Positions 1 through 12,554 of a stretch of DNA of 64,000 bases are shown in pieces. The DNA is from Spongilla lacustris. Taxonomy: Eukaryota > Porifera > Demospongiae > Spongillida > Spongillidae. The stretch covers positions 4,415,145-4,479,144 of the forward strand of contig OX442431.1 in assembly GCA_949361645.1 (NCBI GenBank). Direction: 5' to 3'. Below the pieces are notes generated by a model, which made no database searches, was not told where the DNA came from, and saw only the letters and a program-made list of their open reading frames with translations. Position 1 is the stretch's first letter; each line of letters opens with the position of its first letter. The translations under genes were made by a program, and so were the position numbers.

Positions 1-96
1 TTTGTCGAGGTGTCCATATTTCAGGGAGTCCACATACAATTATTAACTCCAAGCATTTATGGGGCATTCATCCATGTCTACATTTATCACCTTTAG

Positions 97-434
97 GCTT
101 GGCTTGGTGACCAAACTCTACACACTGAACCCAAAAGCTTGCAGTGTCATTGAACTGTATGGCATTCTGGACCCAGTGACACGTGACTGGACAGACGGTC
201 TTCTCTCCAACATCTTCCGAGAAATAAACAAGCCAACAGACAAGAATGAGAGAAGGTACATCCTGTTTGATGGGGATGTGGATGCTCTGTGGGTGGAGAA
301 CATGAACTCTGTCATGGACGACAATAAGTTGCTCACTCTAGCCAATGGTGAAAGGATAAGGCTTCAGAAGCACTGTGCCCTTTTGGTGGAGGTGAGGGGA
401 GCACATTATGATGAGGGCGTGTACTGATCCTCTG

Positions 435-483
<49 letters not shown>

Positions 484-3400
484 TGGTATGTGTGTGTGTG
501 GTGTGTGTGTGTGGTATGTTTTTTTGTGGTGTGTGTGGTGTGTGTGTGGTGTGTGGTATGTGTGTGTGTGGTGTGTGTGTGTGGTATGTTTTTTTGTGGT
601 GTGTGTGGTGTGTGTGTGGGGTGTGTATGTGTAGGTTGGGGACTTGCAGTATGCCAGTCCTGCTACGGTGTCACGGTGTGGGATGGTGTTTGTGGATCCA
701 AAGAACTTGGGTTACAGGCCGTACTGGGAGAGGTGGGTGAACGTGCTGTCCTCTGAAGAAGACAGACAACAGCTCCACAAGCTGTTCAACAAGTACATCC
801 CACCCTGCATCTTGATGATCCTGGAGGGCATTGTGGATGGAAAGCAAGGGGAGAAGCTCAAGGCTATTGTACCCCAGACCAACCTGAACCTAGTGAGTGG
901 TTATAACAGTGCACATTAAAATCAGTTTGCTTTTTTACAGTGCACATGTACATGTAGGTGTATTGTGTAGACAGGTCATTATAGAATTTAAAATGAGTTT
1001 TGGGGGTTTTTTTATGGATCTAGTTTGTTGGGTTAATTACACGTACTCCTTAGAATATTTTAATATTTTCTTACAGTTTACGAGGTGTTTCTCAATAAAG
1101 GAAAATTAACCACAAACAGTTAATTAACTGAAAATTGCTTACACAACGCGTGTCGATGTAAACAAACTAAATAATTTGATAATTAAAATCAAAAAAATTG
1201 AAATCAATGAAAACCAATTAATAATTCTCAATAAAACCTAATTAAAAACATACCATTTAAGAAGCATCCAAACGTTACATTTCCTTAATATCAACTTGGC
1301 CGAATTTATTAATAAATTCAAATCACTAAATCAAGATACAATGGCCCCTAAATCAAGTACATAGAGAAAATAAAAAATGGCTCGAAACAAGATTTCAATT
1401 TTGAATAGCTTCTAAATGGAAGTTGTACAGTTAAATAACCACCCACCCTACATTTAGTAACATTAATTGAAATGAATAGTGGTCTTGAGACTTATCAGTA
1501 TTAACCATTAAAGATTTTATTAATTTTATCTCACCAGCCTTCTTTTGCTGCTAGAAATTTCGACAACAATTACCAGTTTATTAACTGCTTGTGGTTAATT
1601 TTCCTTGATTGAGAAACACCCTGTATATTCTTGCAACTGTCAGGTCTCCCAGCTGTGCTACATGCTCGATGCACTGCTGGCTATCCGTACCAGTGATATG
1701 GGGGCTGGTGCTAGTGAGAAGAGTGCTGGAGGTGCTCTGGGGATATCAGGTGCCACTCTGGAGTCTTACTTCCTGCTGGCTCTCTACTGGTCCCTGGGGG
1801 CAGCTCTGGTGGAGGACAGTCGGGTCAAGTTTGACGCCTATGTGAAGAAGATAGCTCAGTTGACAGAAGTGCCTGGCCCGGGACCAGTTGCCGGGCCTGG
1901 GGAAATTCCCTCCCACTACCCAACTCTGTATGAGTATAGCTTTGACCGTGAGCAGCTGAAGTGGGTGCCGTGGTCAGATAAGATTCCAACGTATGACCAC
2001 CAGCCAGGGAAGAAGTTTCACGATATTCTGGTGCCCACTGTGGACACTGTGAGGAACACGTGGCTATTGCAGCTGATGCTGGACATCAGGAGGCCTGTGG
2101 TACTTGTGGGGGAGACAGGAACATCTAAAACTGCAACGACACAAAACTATATTAGGCAACTGAGTGCGGACTCAACAGTGAGTTGATGTTACAGTGTACC
2201 TTCACATACAATGTGCATGTATGTATGATGCTATACAGGCATGTATGTATGTACATGTACATGTGTAGTTAACAGTGTGGCTTATTATGATTAACCCCTT
2301 GCTCTTCTCCAGTTATTGCTCACTATCAACTTCTCCTCACGAACCACCTCCATGGATGTGCAGAGGAGTCTGGAAGCCAGTGTGGAAAAGAGGACAAAGG
2401 ACACCTTTGGCCCTCCGCCGGGAAAACGGCTGCTCATCTTTATGGACGACATGAATATGCCTCAGGTGGACACCTATGGCACCCAACAGCCCATTGCTTT
2501 GCTCAAGCTCCTGCTGGAGAAGGGTGGTGTGTACGATCGAGGAAAGGACCTCACCTGGAAGGTGTTCAAAGATGTGGGGTTTTTAGCTGCTATGGGCAAG
2601 GTATGGTCAGAGCATATTTGGTGGACATTCCTGTAATTCTGCTGTCCTTTCAAGGCTGGTGGTGGGCGTAACCAAGTGGACCCTCGCTTCCTTTCACTGT
2701 TCAGTGTTTACAATGTGACATTTCCTTCAGCTGAATCACTGTTCCACATCTACTCCTCTATCCTCATAGGCCACTTGAGGCCTTTTAAGCCAAGTAGGTT
2801 TCTCCCATACAGTGTATGTATAAGGGTTATGTCATGTACATGTGTGCTGTCGTGTGCATTCATATTACATTACATTATCGGACATTGTGCAATAACCAGA
2901 GGATGACAAGTCTGTGCATGAGCACAAATGTGTTATGGTACATGTACATAATTGTAATGCACATGTGTTTCCATACCTGTGTAATTGTATATATATCTAA
3001 CATTACATGTAGTTACGTAGAGAGATACATGTACATGTGTAAAGAGAGCTACAATACATGTAGTTCTATCAAGATAGGATTTTTAAAATCAATAGATACA
3101 TGTACATGTAGTTTGGCTAACACGTGCATGTATATATACTTTTCATTCCATTTGAAGATGTCCAGGACTTGGCCAAGGTCATTACCAAGGCTACCATGGA
3201 GTTGTACGACCGTGTTGTCCGAGACCTCCCCCCCACCCCCTCAAAGTTCCACTACATCTTCAACCTCAGGGACCTGTCTCGAATCTACCACGGGCTCTTC
3301 CTCATCACCCCTGATCGCTTTGATACCCCTCAGAGCGTCGTCCGCGTGTGGAGGAACGAGTGCCTCAGGGTGTTCTATGACCGCCTGACAGACTCCAAGG

Positions 3401-4192
3401 ACCGCACCCTGGTGGGCAACCACATGAGGGAGCTGATAGAGGCCCACTTCCGTGACCATGCCGAGGTGGCCCTGAAGGACCCTTTGCTGTTTGGGGACTA
3501 CCGCACCTTCATGACTCCTGAGGCCCCAAGGGTGTACGAGGATATCCAAGACTATGAGACGGCAAAGTCCCTGTTTGATGAGGTATGGGGGACTGGCCAT
3601 CTATTTCTTAGTCCACGCTATACATGTAGCATCACTTGTTGCTGCCAATTTAGATACTGGTGGAGTACAATGACAAGAAGACTCCAATGAAGCTGGTGCT
3701 GTTTGATGATGCTCTCGAGCACCTCACCAGGATCCATCGCGTCATCCGCATGAACCAGGGCCACGCCCTCCTGGTGGGCATAGGCGGGAGTGGGCGGCAG
3801 AGCTTAGCTCGCCTGGCGGCATTTGCCGCTGGGTGTGAGGTCTTTGAGATCACCCTGAGCAGGGGGTATGGGGAGGAGGAGTTCAGGGAAGACCTGAAGA
3901 CGCTCTATCGTAAACTGGGGATTGAAAACAAGAAGGTTCATTCATAATGGTATTGATCTTCATGTATGATTATATACATATATTTGTGTATGTAGGTAGT
4001 GTTCTTGTTTACGGACGGACATGTTGCACAAGAAGGTATGCAGATGTTCCCCTCCTGTATGTACGTGTATGCATGACCACTGCCCCACTCACAGGATTCC
4101 TAGAGCTCATCAACAACATGCTGACTTCGGGCATGGTTCCTGCCCTCTTTGCTGATGATGAAAAGGAAGCTATCAATGGACAGGTGAGAAGT

Positions 4193-4267
<75 letters not shown>

Positions 4268-7200
4268 GTGTGTGTGTGCGTGTGTGTGCATCATTCCCTC
4301 TATGGTGGTGTGTGTGTGCATCATTCCCTCTATGGTGGTGTGTGTGTGTGTATCATTCCCTCTATGGTGGTGTGTGTGTGCATCATTCCCTCTATGGTGG
4401 TGTGTGTGTGCATCATTCCCTCTATGGTGGTGTGTGTGTGTGCATCATTCCCTCTATGGTGGTGTGTGTGTGTGTGCATCATTCCCTCTATGGTGGTGTG
4501 TGTGTGCATCATTCCCTCTATGGTGGTGTGTGTGTGTGTATCATTCCCTCTATGGTGGTGTGTGTGTGCATCATTCCCTCTATGGTGGTGTGTGTTTGCA
4601 TCATTCCCTCTATGGTGGTGTGTGTGTGTGCATCATTCCCTCTATGGTGGTGTGTGTGTGTGCATCATTCCCTCTATTGTTGTGTGTGTGTGTGCATCAT
4701 TCCCTCTATGGTGGTGTGTGTGTGCATCATTCCCTCTATGGTGGTGTGTGTTTGCATCATTCCCTCTATGGTGGTGTGTGTGTGCATCATTCCCTCTATG
4801 GTGGTGTGTGTGTGTGTGCATCATTCCCTCTATGGTGGTGTATGTGTGCATCATTCCCTCTATGGTGGTGTGTGTGTGTGCATCATTCCCTCTATGGTGG
4901 TGTGTGTTTGCATCATTCCCTCTATGGTGGTGTGTGTGTGCATCATTCCCTCTATGGTGGTGTGTGTGTGTGTGTGCATCATTCCCTCTATGGTGGTGTG
5001 TGTGTGCATCATTCCCTCTATGGTGGTGTGTGTGTGCATCACTCCCTTGGTTATCTCTTTGTGTGTCTTTTAATATTCTGTGTGCACTTTTATATGAATG
5101 ACATGGCCACCTGATGAGTGTATATGCACTCTGGTGTTAAAACCTCCCCACCTTTACATGTAGGTGAGGGATGAGGTGACCAAGGCTGGGCTTCCCCCCA
5201 CCAAGGAGAGCTGCTGGTCCTACTTCATCCAGAAGTGCTCCAACAACATGCACATAGTGTTGTGCATGTCCCCTACAGGAGACACTCTCAAGAATCGTTG
5301 CAGGAACTTCCCTGGCCTGGTGAACAATGTCTCCATCGACTGGTTCACTGCCTGGCCCAAGCAGGCCCTGACTGCAGTTGCCACACACTTCCTATCTGAG
5401 GTACGGTACAATTGTCAGCTCATGTTTGCACCCAGCTCTAAGGATGCATGTATTTGGCTCTTGCCCAGACTGACCTGATTCCGGACAGTTACAGAGACAA
5501 CATAGTGGAGCATGTGGTCCATGTGCACCTCTCTGTTGGTGCCTACAGCCAAGAGTTCCAGCAGAAGCTGCGCAGGACCAACCATGTCACCCCCAAGAAT
5601 TACCTGGACTTCATCAATGCCTACACCAAGCTCCTCCGTGACAAGGACAAGTTTGTGCAGGACCAGTGCACCAGGCTGAGTGGGGGGCTCACCAAGCTGA
5701 TAGAGGCAGCGGAGCAGATCAGCGTGATGAACGAGAAGTTGGCCGTGCAGAAGGTGGCAGTGACCCAGAAGTCTGAGGCCTGCGAAGTGCTGCTGAAGGA
5801 CATCTCTGCAAAGACAGAGATGGGGAGGGAGAAGCAGCAGATGGCCCAGGCCAAAGGGGTGGAGATAGAGGAGCAGAACAAGGTGATAGCTGTGGAGAAG
5901 GCGGAGGCTGAGGCTGCCCTTGCTGAGGCTCTCCCTGCACTTGAGCGGGCTAGGCTGGCACTCAGTGACTTGGACAAGCAAGATGTGACAGAGATTAGGT
6001 AAGGAAATTTTCCTCAAACTGCCTGTCTTAATTGTACCATTGTTATGGTATCATTAATGTTAAATCACCGTCTACGCGTAGACGCATATGCATATATGCA
6101 TAGACAATTGTGTACTTTGAATATCATTTATTGTAATAAACTTAAAAATGCTACACCCATGTGTTGTTTAACCTGTTTAGATGGCTCAGTAAGAAAATGA
6201 ATGTTTTTTGGAGGATATAATTACCCGAAAATTGCTCTGAAATAGCATCTACATTTTGGCCAATTTCGTCTACGCATAGACGGTCCGTCGATTTAACATT
6301 AAGCATTCTCATTGAGAAAGTGAGGGTCTGTGGTGGGGATGTACAAGTGTATCTACATATGGTTAGGTACTTACAGTAATGCTTCATTTATTATTCTTCT
6401 TCAGGTCATTTGCTAAACCACCACAGCAGGTGCAGACTGTGTGTGAGTGCATTGTTATCATTCGAGGGTACAAGGAGGTTAACTGGAAGACGGCCAAAGG
6501 GATGATGTCTGACACCAATTTCCTCTCTGCACTTCAAAATATGGATGTGGACGCCATCACACCAGCACAGGTGAGCACTGCGTGATCGCATGTGTGGTGG
6601 GTGTGATGGGTGTGTGCTGTGAGGGTTGTGATGGGTGTGTGCTGTGAGGGTTGTGATGGGTATGTGCTGTGAGGGTGTATATTCTGTGATGGGTGTGATG
6701 TTGCCTGCAGGTAAAAACAGTTCAGACTGCCATTGACAAGATGGGTACAAACGATGAGGAAATGTCAAAAATCAGCAAGGCAGGAGGAGGACTCTACAAA
6801 TTTGTGACAGCCGTGCTTGGGTACTGCCATGTGGCCAAAGAGATCAAGCCAAAGAGGGACAGGGTAAGCTGTGGTGGGTGTGGCTTTGTATACCCCTCAG
6901 TACAACTCATGTGTACAGTAGTGGACCATTGTACAGTAGTGGACCATTGTACAGCAGTGGACCATTGTACAGTAGTGGACCATTGTACAGTAGTGGACCA
7001 TTGTACAGTAGTGGACCATTGTACAGCAGTGGACCATTGTACAGTAGTGGACCATTGTACAGTAGTGGACCATTGTACAGTAGTGGACCATTGTACAGTA
7101 GTGGACCATTGTACAGTAGTGGACCATTGTAGTAGTGGACCATTGTACAGTAGTGGACCATTGTACAGTAGTGGACCATTGTACAGTAGTGGACCATTGT

Positions 7201-9913
7201 ACAGTAGTGGACCATTGTACAGTAGTGGACCATTGTACAGTAGTGGACCATTGTACAGTAGTGGACCATGCTCCTTCTGATGTACATGTAGGTGGCCCAA
7301 CTAGAGAGGAACTTCCAGTTGAGTAAGAGGGAACTGGAGAAGATCCAAAAGGACCTCAGTGAGATTGAAGGGGTGCTGTCAGAGCTCAATAAGCAGTATG
7401 AAGCAGCCATGGCTGAGAAGAGGGCACTGCAGGACGAGGCAGAGCTCATGGAGAGGAGGCTGACGGCTGCTGCTAAGCTCATCACAGGGCTGGCCTCTGA
7501 GAAGGACAGGTACAGTGTGCTTTGTATACACATTGTGATGACTCATCACTGTTCCTGCCAGGTGGAAACTAGAGCTGGAAGACTTGAAGGAGAAGAGGAT
7601 TCGTCTCCTGGGAGATTGCCTTCTCTCCTCCGCATTCCTGAGTTATGTAGGAGCTTTCTCGTGGGAATTCCGACGCAACATGCTGAAGGACAATTGGCAG
7701 AAGGATGTCCTAGATAAGAAGATCCCTCTGAGCCAGCCATTCAAGGTGGAATCCCTACTTACCAACGATGTTGAAATCAGCAAATGGACTTCAGAATCTC
7801 TCCCTCCCGATGAACTCTCCATTCAAAATGGCATACTCACTACACAGGCTAGTCGCTTCCCTCTGTGCATTGATCCTCAGCAGCAAGCACTGAACTGGAT
7901 CAGGAAGAAGGAAGAGAAGAACAACCTGAAGATCTCCACCTTCAACAGCCCAGACTTCCTGAAGCAGCTGGAGCTAGCCATCAAGTTTGGCTACCCCTTC
8001 TTGTTCAAGGACGTGGATGAGTACATTGATCCTGTCATTGACACTGTGTTGGACAGGAATGTGAAGGGCTCTGGTAACCGCCTGACCATCACCCTGGGAG
8101 ACAAGGAAGTGGACTATGATCCGTCCTTCAGGCTTTACCTGAACACCAAGTTCTCCAATCCTAAGTACAGCCCAGCTATCTTTGGGAGGACCATGATCAT
8201 TAACTACACAGTCACACTGAAGGGGCTGGAGGACCAGCTGCTGAGTGTGATAGTGGGGTTTGAGAGGAAGGAACTTGAGGAAGCACGTGAGAGGCTCATC
8301 TTGGAAACAAGGTACCCACAGTATTCCCTTCTGTGCTCCATACCCATGGCTGCATTGCATACACAGTCATGGCTGACATGCATACACAGTCATGGCTGAC
8401 ATGCATGTGTTAACATACATGTACATTTAGCTCTAGTTTCATGGTTACATGTATTGTCTTTTCTTGATGTATGATGTGGCACACACATTTTTTCTGAACT
8501 TGTAGTGAGAACAAGCGTTTGCTAAAGGACCTTGAGGACACTCTTCTGCGGGAGCTGGCTACTTCTACGGGGAACATGTTGGACAATGCTGATCTGGTGC
8601 ACACCTTGGAGGAGACTAAGTCCAAGGCTTCTGAGGTATATGTTGTACATGTGCATGTAGATGCTGTCGTAATGGTGTTGTGTTACAGTCAGCCATTACT
8701 GTGTGTACATTAGTATGTGCTGCTACTGTACATGTGCTGGTGTACGTGTGGTCATGACATATAGAGCTGCTGTTCATTGCAACTCACCTCCTTGTACACA
8801 GGTGTTTGAAAAACTCAAACTGGCAGCAGTTACTGCAAAGGAAATTGAAACCTCTCGAGATGGTTATCGTCCTGCGGCCAAGAGAGGCGCGGTCCTGTTC
8901 TTCTGCCTCTCTGATATGGCCAACATCAATAGCATGTACCAGTACTCCCTCACCTCCTACCTGGACGTCTTCAACTACTCTCTGAAGAAGAGCATGCCAG
9001 ACACCCACCTTATTAAGCGGTTGAAGAACATCATCGATACCCTCACGCTCAATGTCTACCACTATGCCTGCACTGGTAATGGAGCTGCTGTAGTCCAATG
9101 ATGGTCCATCGGACATGAGATCCATTTTGGGCTATTTCATGGTGTCTCTGTCGATATGATGTGCTTTGTTGGTGTTCAGGTCTTGCCTTTAGCACGTGCC
9201 TGCATTCCTTGTTCCCTTCAGGTCTCTTTGAGAGCCACAAGCTTCTCTTCTCCTTCAACATGGCGGTCAAGATACAGCAGGTGGAGTCCCAGCTGAACCG
9301 TGATGAGCTTGACTTCTTCATCAAGGGCAACATATCGCTGGAGAAGAACCCTCGCAGGAAGCCATTTGACTGGCTTCCTGACCAGAGCTGGGAGGACATC
9401 ATGAAGCTGACGTCTGTACTGCCAGAGAAGTTTGGTTCTCTGGCAGAGGATGTTGAGAGAGGGGAGGCAGCCTGGAAGGAGGTGAGGGGAAAGGTTACTT
9501 CTTGTTGGACAGGTTCCAAAAGACCTGTGTGTTTGTTGGCTTTGTTCTTCCTTAAAGTGGTTTGACTTGGACGCTCCAGAGTCAGTCCCATTCCCAGGCC
9601 GATATGCAGAGGGCCTCTCAGATCTCCAACAACTGATGCTGCTGAGGTGCTTCAGGATAGACAGGGTGTACAGGGCTATTACCAACTTTGTTACTGGCCG
9701 CATGGGAGAGCAGTTTGTTACGCCTCCTGTTGTGAGCCTGGAGAGTATCTATGACCAGTCCACCAACAACTCACCCATTGTGTTCATCCTGAGTCCTGGT
9801 TCGGACCCAGCTGGGGACCTGGGAAAGTTGGCTGATGTACTTGGATATGGTGGCAACAAGCTGAAATTCCTTGCCATGGGACAAGGGCAAGAAAAGGTAT
9901 GGAAATGTGTGTA

Positions 9914-9960
<47 letters not shown>

Positions 9961-12511
9961 TTGTGTGTTTGTGTGTGTGTGTGTTTGTGTTTGTGTGGTT
10001 TGTGTGTGTGTGTGCATGTGTGTGTTTGTGTGTATGTACTTGTACATGTATATGTGTGTTTGTGTATGTGTTTATATGTGTATATGTATATGTGTATGTG
10101 TTTGTGTGTGTGAATCTTGCAGGCATGTAGTGTGTCAGTGAAGCATGTTACTGCCTCCTCACAGGTTGCCCTTCAGCTGCTGGACACAGCTGCATCACGA
10201 GGCCACTGGCTCATGCTCCAGAACTGTCACCTTCTGGTGAGGTGGCTGAAGGACCTAGAGAAGGCTTTGGAGCTGCTCACAAAACCACACCCAGACTTCA
10301 GGCTGTGGCTGACCACTGCTCCTACACCTGATTTTCCTATTGGCATCTTGCAGAGGTCCCTGAAGGTGGTCACAGAACCGCCCAATGGGCTTAAGTTGAA
10401 CCTGCGAAACACCTACTTCAAAATCAGTTCATCATCACTGAAGGATTGTCCCCATTCTGCATTCAAACCACTTGTCTATACACTGGCTTTTTTCCATGCT
10501 GTTGTACAGGAACGAAGAAAATATGGGAAAGTGAGTTGGTAACATGTAATGTATAGGTACATACCCTCCTGAATGTCATAGCCACACCCACAACCAACCA
10601 AAACTGATCACACTCACATTCCACTGTTCCAATGAAGATTACTGAGACCATGCACTCAATCCCATAATCCCTATACTGTCATAACTATTAAATAATTACT
10701 ACTAAGTGTATTTCCTTATTTATTCAAAATGTAATAAGTTCCATTTAATAAACACTATGTAGGAGCAACGAATGTAGTTAAGTAGTTAATTGGCTGGTTT
10801 GAATAAAAAATGCTGCGTTTTCCTGTCATTATAATCCTTGAATGCCACACTTCCTTTAAAGTACATGTAAGACCAAATTTGGACAATCCTCTACAAAGGT
10901 TGGAGTCTTTTTATGATCTCTTATGAGCTCAATGCTGTACGTCTTGTGGGTCCCGGTGGATCCCCCAACTTTGTTTCCTATCCCCTACATGTACCTTCAG
11001 TTTTGATATGTTCTATTGTTCACTGTGATCATTTCATCAAATAGGTTGGATGGAATGTGTCATACGATTTTAATGAGTCTGACTTCCGTGTGTGCATGGA
11101 CATCTTGAGGACCTACCTTAACAAGTCCCATGAAAATGGAGATGCAAAGATACCCTGGGGCTCCCTCAAGTACCTGATTGGCGAGGTGGGGAGTGCCACA
11201 CGGTGCTAATTCCAATAACAGCACACCCATTGCCTTGCAGGTGATGTACGGTGGACGTGCCATTGATGATTTTGACAGAAGAGTACTGAGGATATACATG
11301 GATGAGTACATGGGTGACTTTATCTTTGACACCTTTCAACCTTTCCACTTCTACCACAATGCTGAAGTGGACTATGTGATCCCTCCTGATGGCCAGCGTG
11401 ATAACTACTTGGAGGCCATCGACACCCTCCCCTTGGCCAACACCCCCGAAGTGTTTGGACTCCATGCCAATGCAGAGATTGGGTACTTCACTATGGCTGC
11501 AAAGGAGATGTGGGCCCAGCTGGTGGAGCTGCAACCACAGACTGGGGAGTCTGGTGGTGGAATTAGCAGAGAGGAATTCATTGGCACCATTGCATCAGAC
11601 ATTCAGGTAAGAAGCTCTTGTCTCCCTCCCCCTCCCCTCACACCCCTCCCTCCCCTCACACCCTCCCTCACCCCCTCCCTCCCCTCACTCCCACCTCCCC
11701 TCCTCTCTCCCCTCCCTCCTCCCACACTCCCCTCCCTCCCCTCTCCCCTCACCCTCCCCCTCCACCCTCCCTCCCCTCACCCCCTCCCTCCCCTCACCCC
11801 CTCCCTCCCCTCACCCCCTCCCTCCCCTCACCCCCTCCCTCCCCTCACCCCCTCCCTCCCCTCACCCCCTCCCTCACCTCACCCCCTCCCTCCCCTCACC
11901 CTCACCCTCCCCTCACCCTCACCCTCCCCTCCCCTCCTCCTTCCCCTCCCCTCTCCCCCTCATGCAGTTACAGACTACTATTAACCTTTCCGTGTCCCTT
12001 TTGTTGGCTACTCTCATGGCCCCTTCTCCTTAGGCCAAGCTCCCTGAACAGTTCAAGCTGGATGTGATTCGCAAGAAGTTTGGTGAGGTGATAACTCCGA
12101 CCACTGTAGTGCTACTGCAGGAGCTGGAGAGGTTCAATACACTCATCAAGAGGATGGAGGTGTCTCTGGCAACTCTGAGGAAGGTATCACTGTCATTTGA
12201 GGTGTGCTCTGAGCAAGCTGATGCAATGCTTCTCTGACGTACATGTAGGCATTGACTGGTGAGGTGGGTATGAGTGTGGAGCTAGATGAGCTGGCCAAGT
12301 CTTTATACAATGGCCACATTCCTTCTATTTGGAGAGCACTGGCACCTGCCACACGAAAGTTGCTGGGCAGCTGGATGGTGCACTTCCTTAGGAGAAATGC
12401 TCAGTATTCAGAGTGGGTAAGGTGTATGGACATGTGTGTTTGTGATGCTCATGTGTAGGAGGTGTTGATGTGTGCACCTATTGATAATCATGGTGCTTGA
12501 TGTCATTGTGT

Positions 12512-12554
<43 letters not shown>

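Noticed and set aside
3774..3806. Arg in place of Lys in the AAA4 P-loop as a damaging mutation
   Set aside because: GxGGSGRQS is common at AAA4 in axonemal dyneins and occurs in both copies A and C.
3947..5114. Long open frames (over 300 codons) on both strands through the 30-bp array, and the same in 45566-46773
   Set aside because: They exist only because the repeat units lack stops. They overlap a clear intron between conserved dynein exons and read as endless VCVCV or HHSLYGG repeats.
6911..7269. CRISPR-like array
   Set aside because: Units are contiguous with no unique spacers, in an intron of a eukaryotic gene.
6741..7533. ORFs of 168-208 codons through the 18-bp minisatellite
   Set aside because: The 18-bp period keeps frames open. 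Copy C has 13 fewer units without any effect on the dynein frame.
11618..12067. Proline/serine/leucine-rich ORFs over the C-rich tract
   Set aside because: Low-complexity intron sequence that differs in length in every copy.
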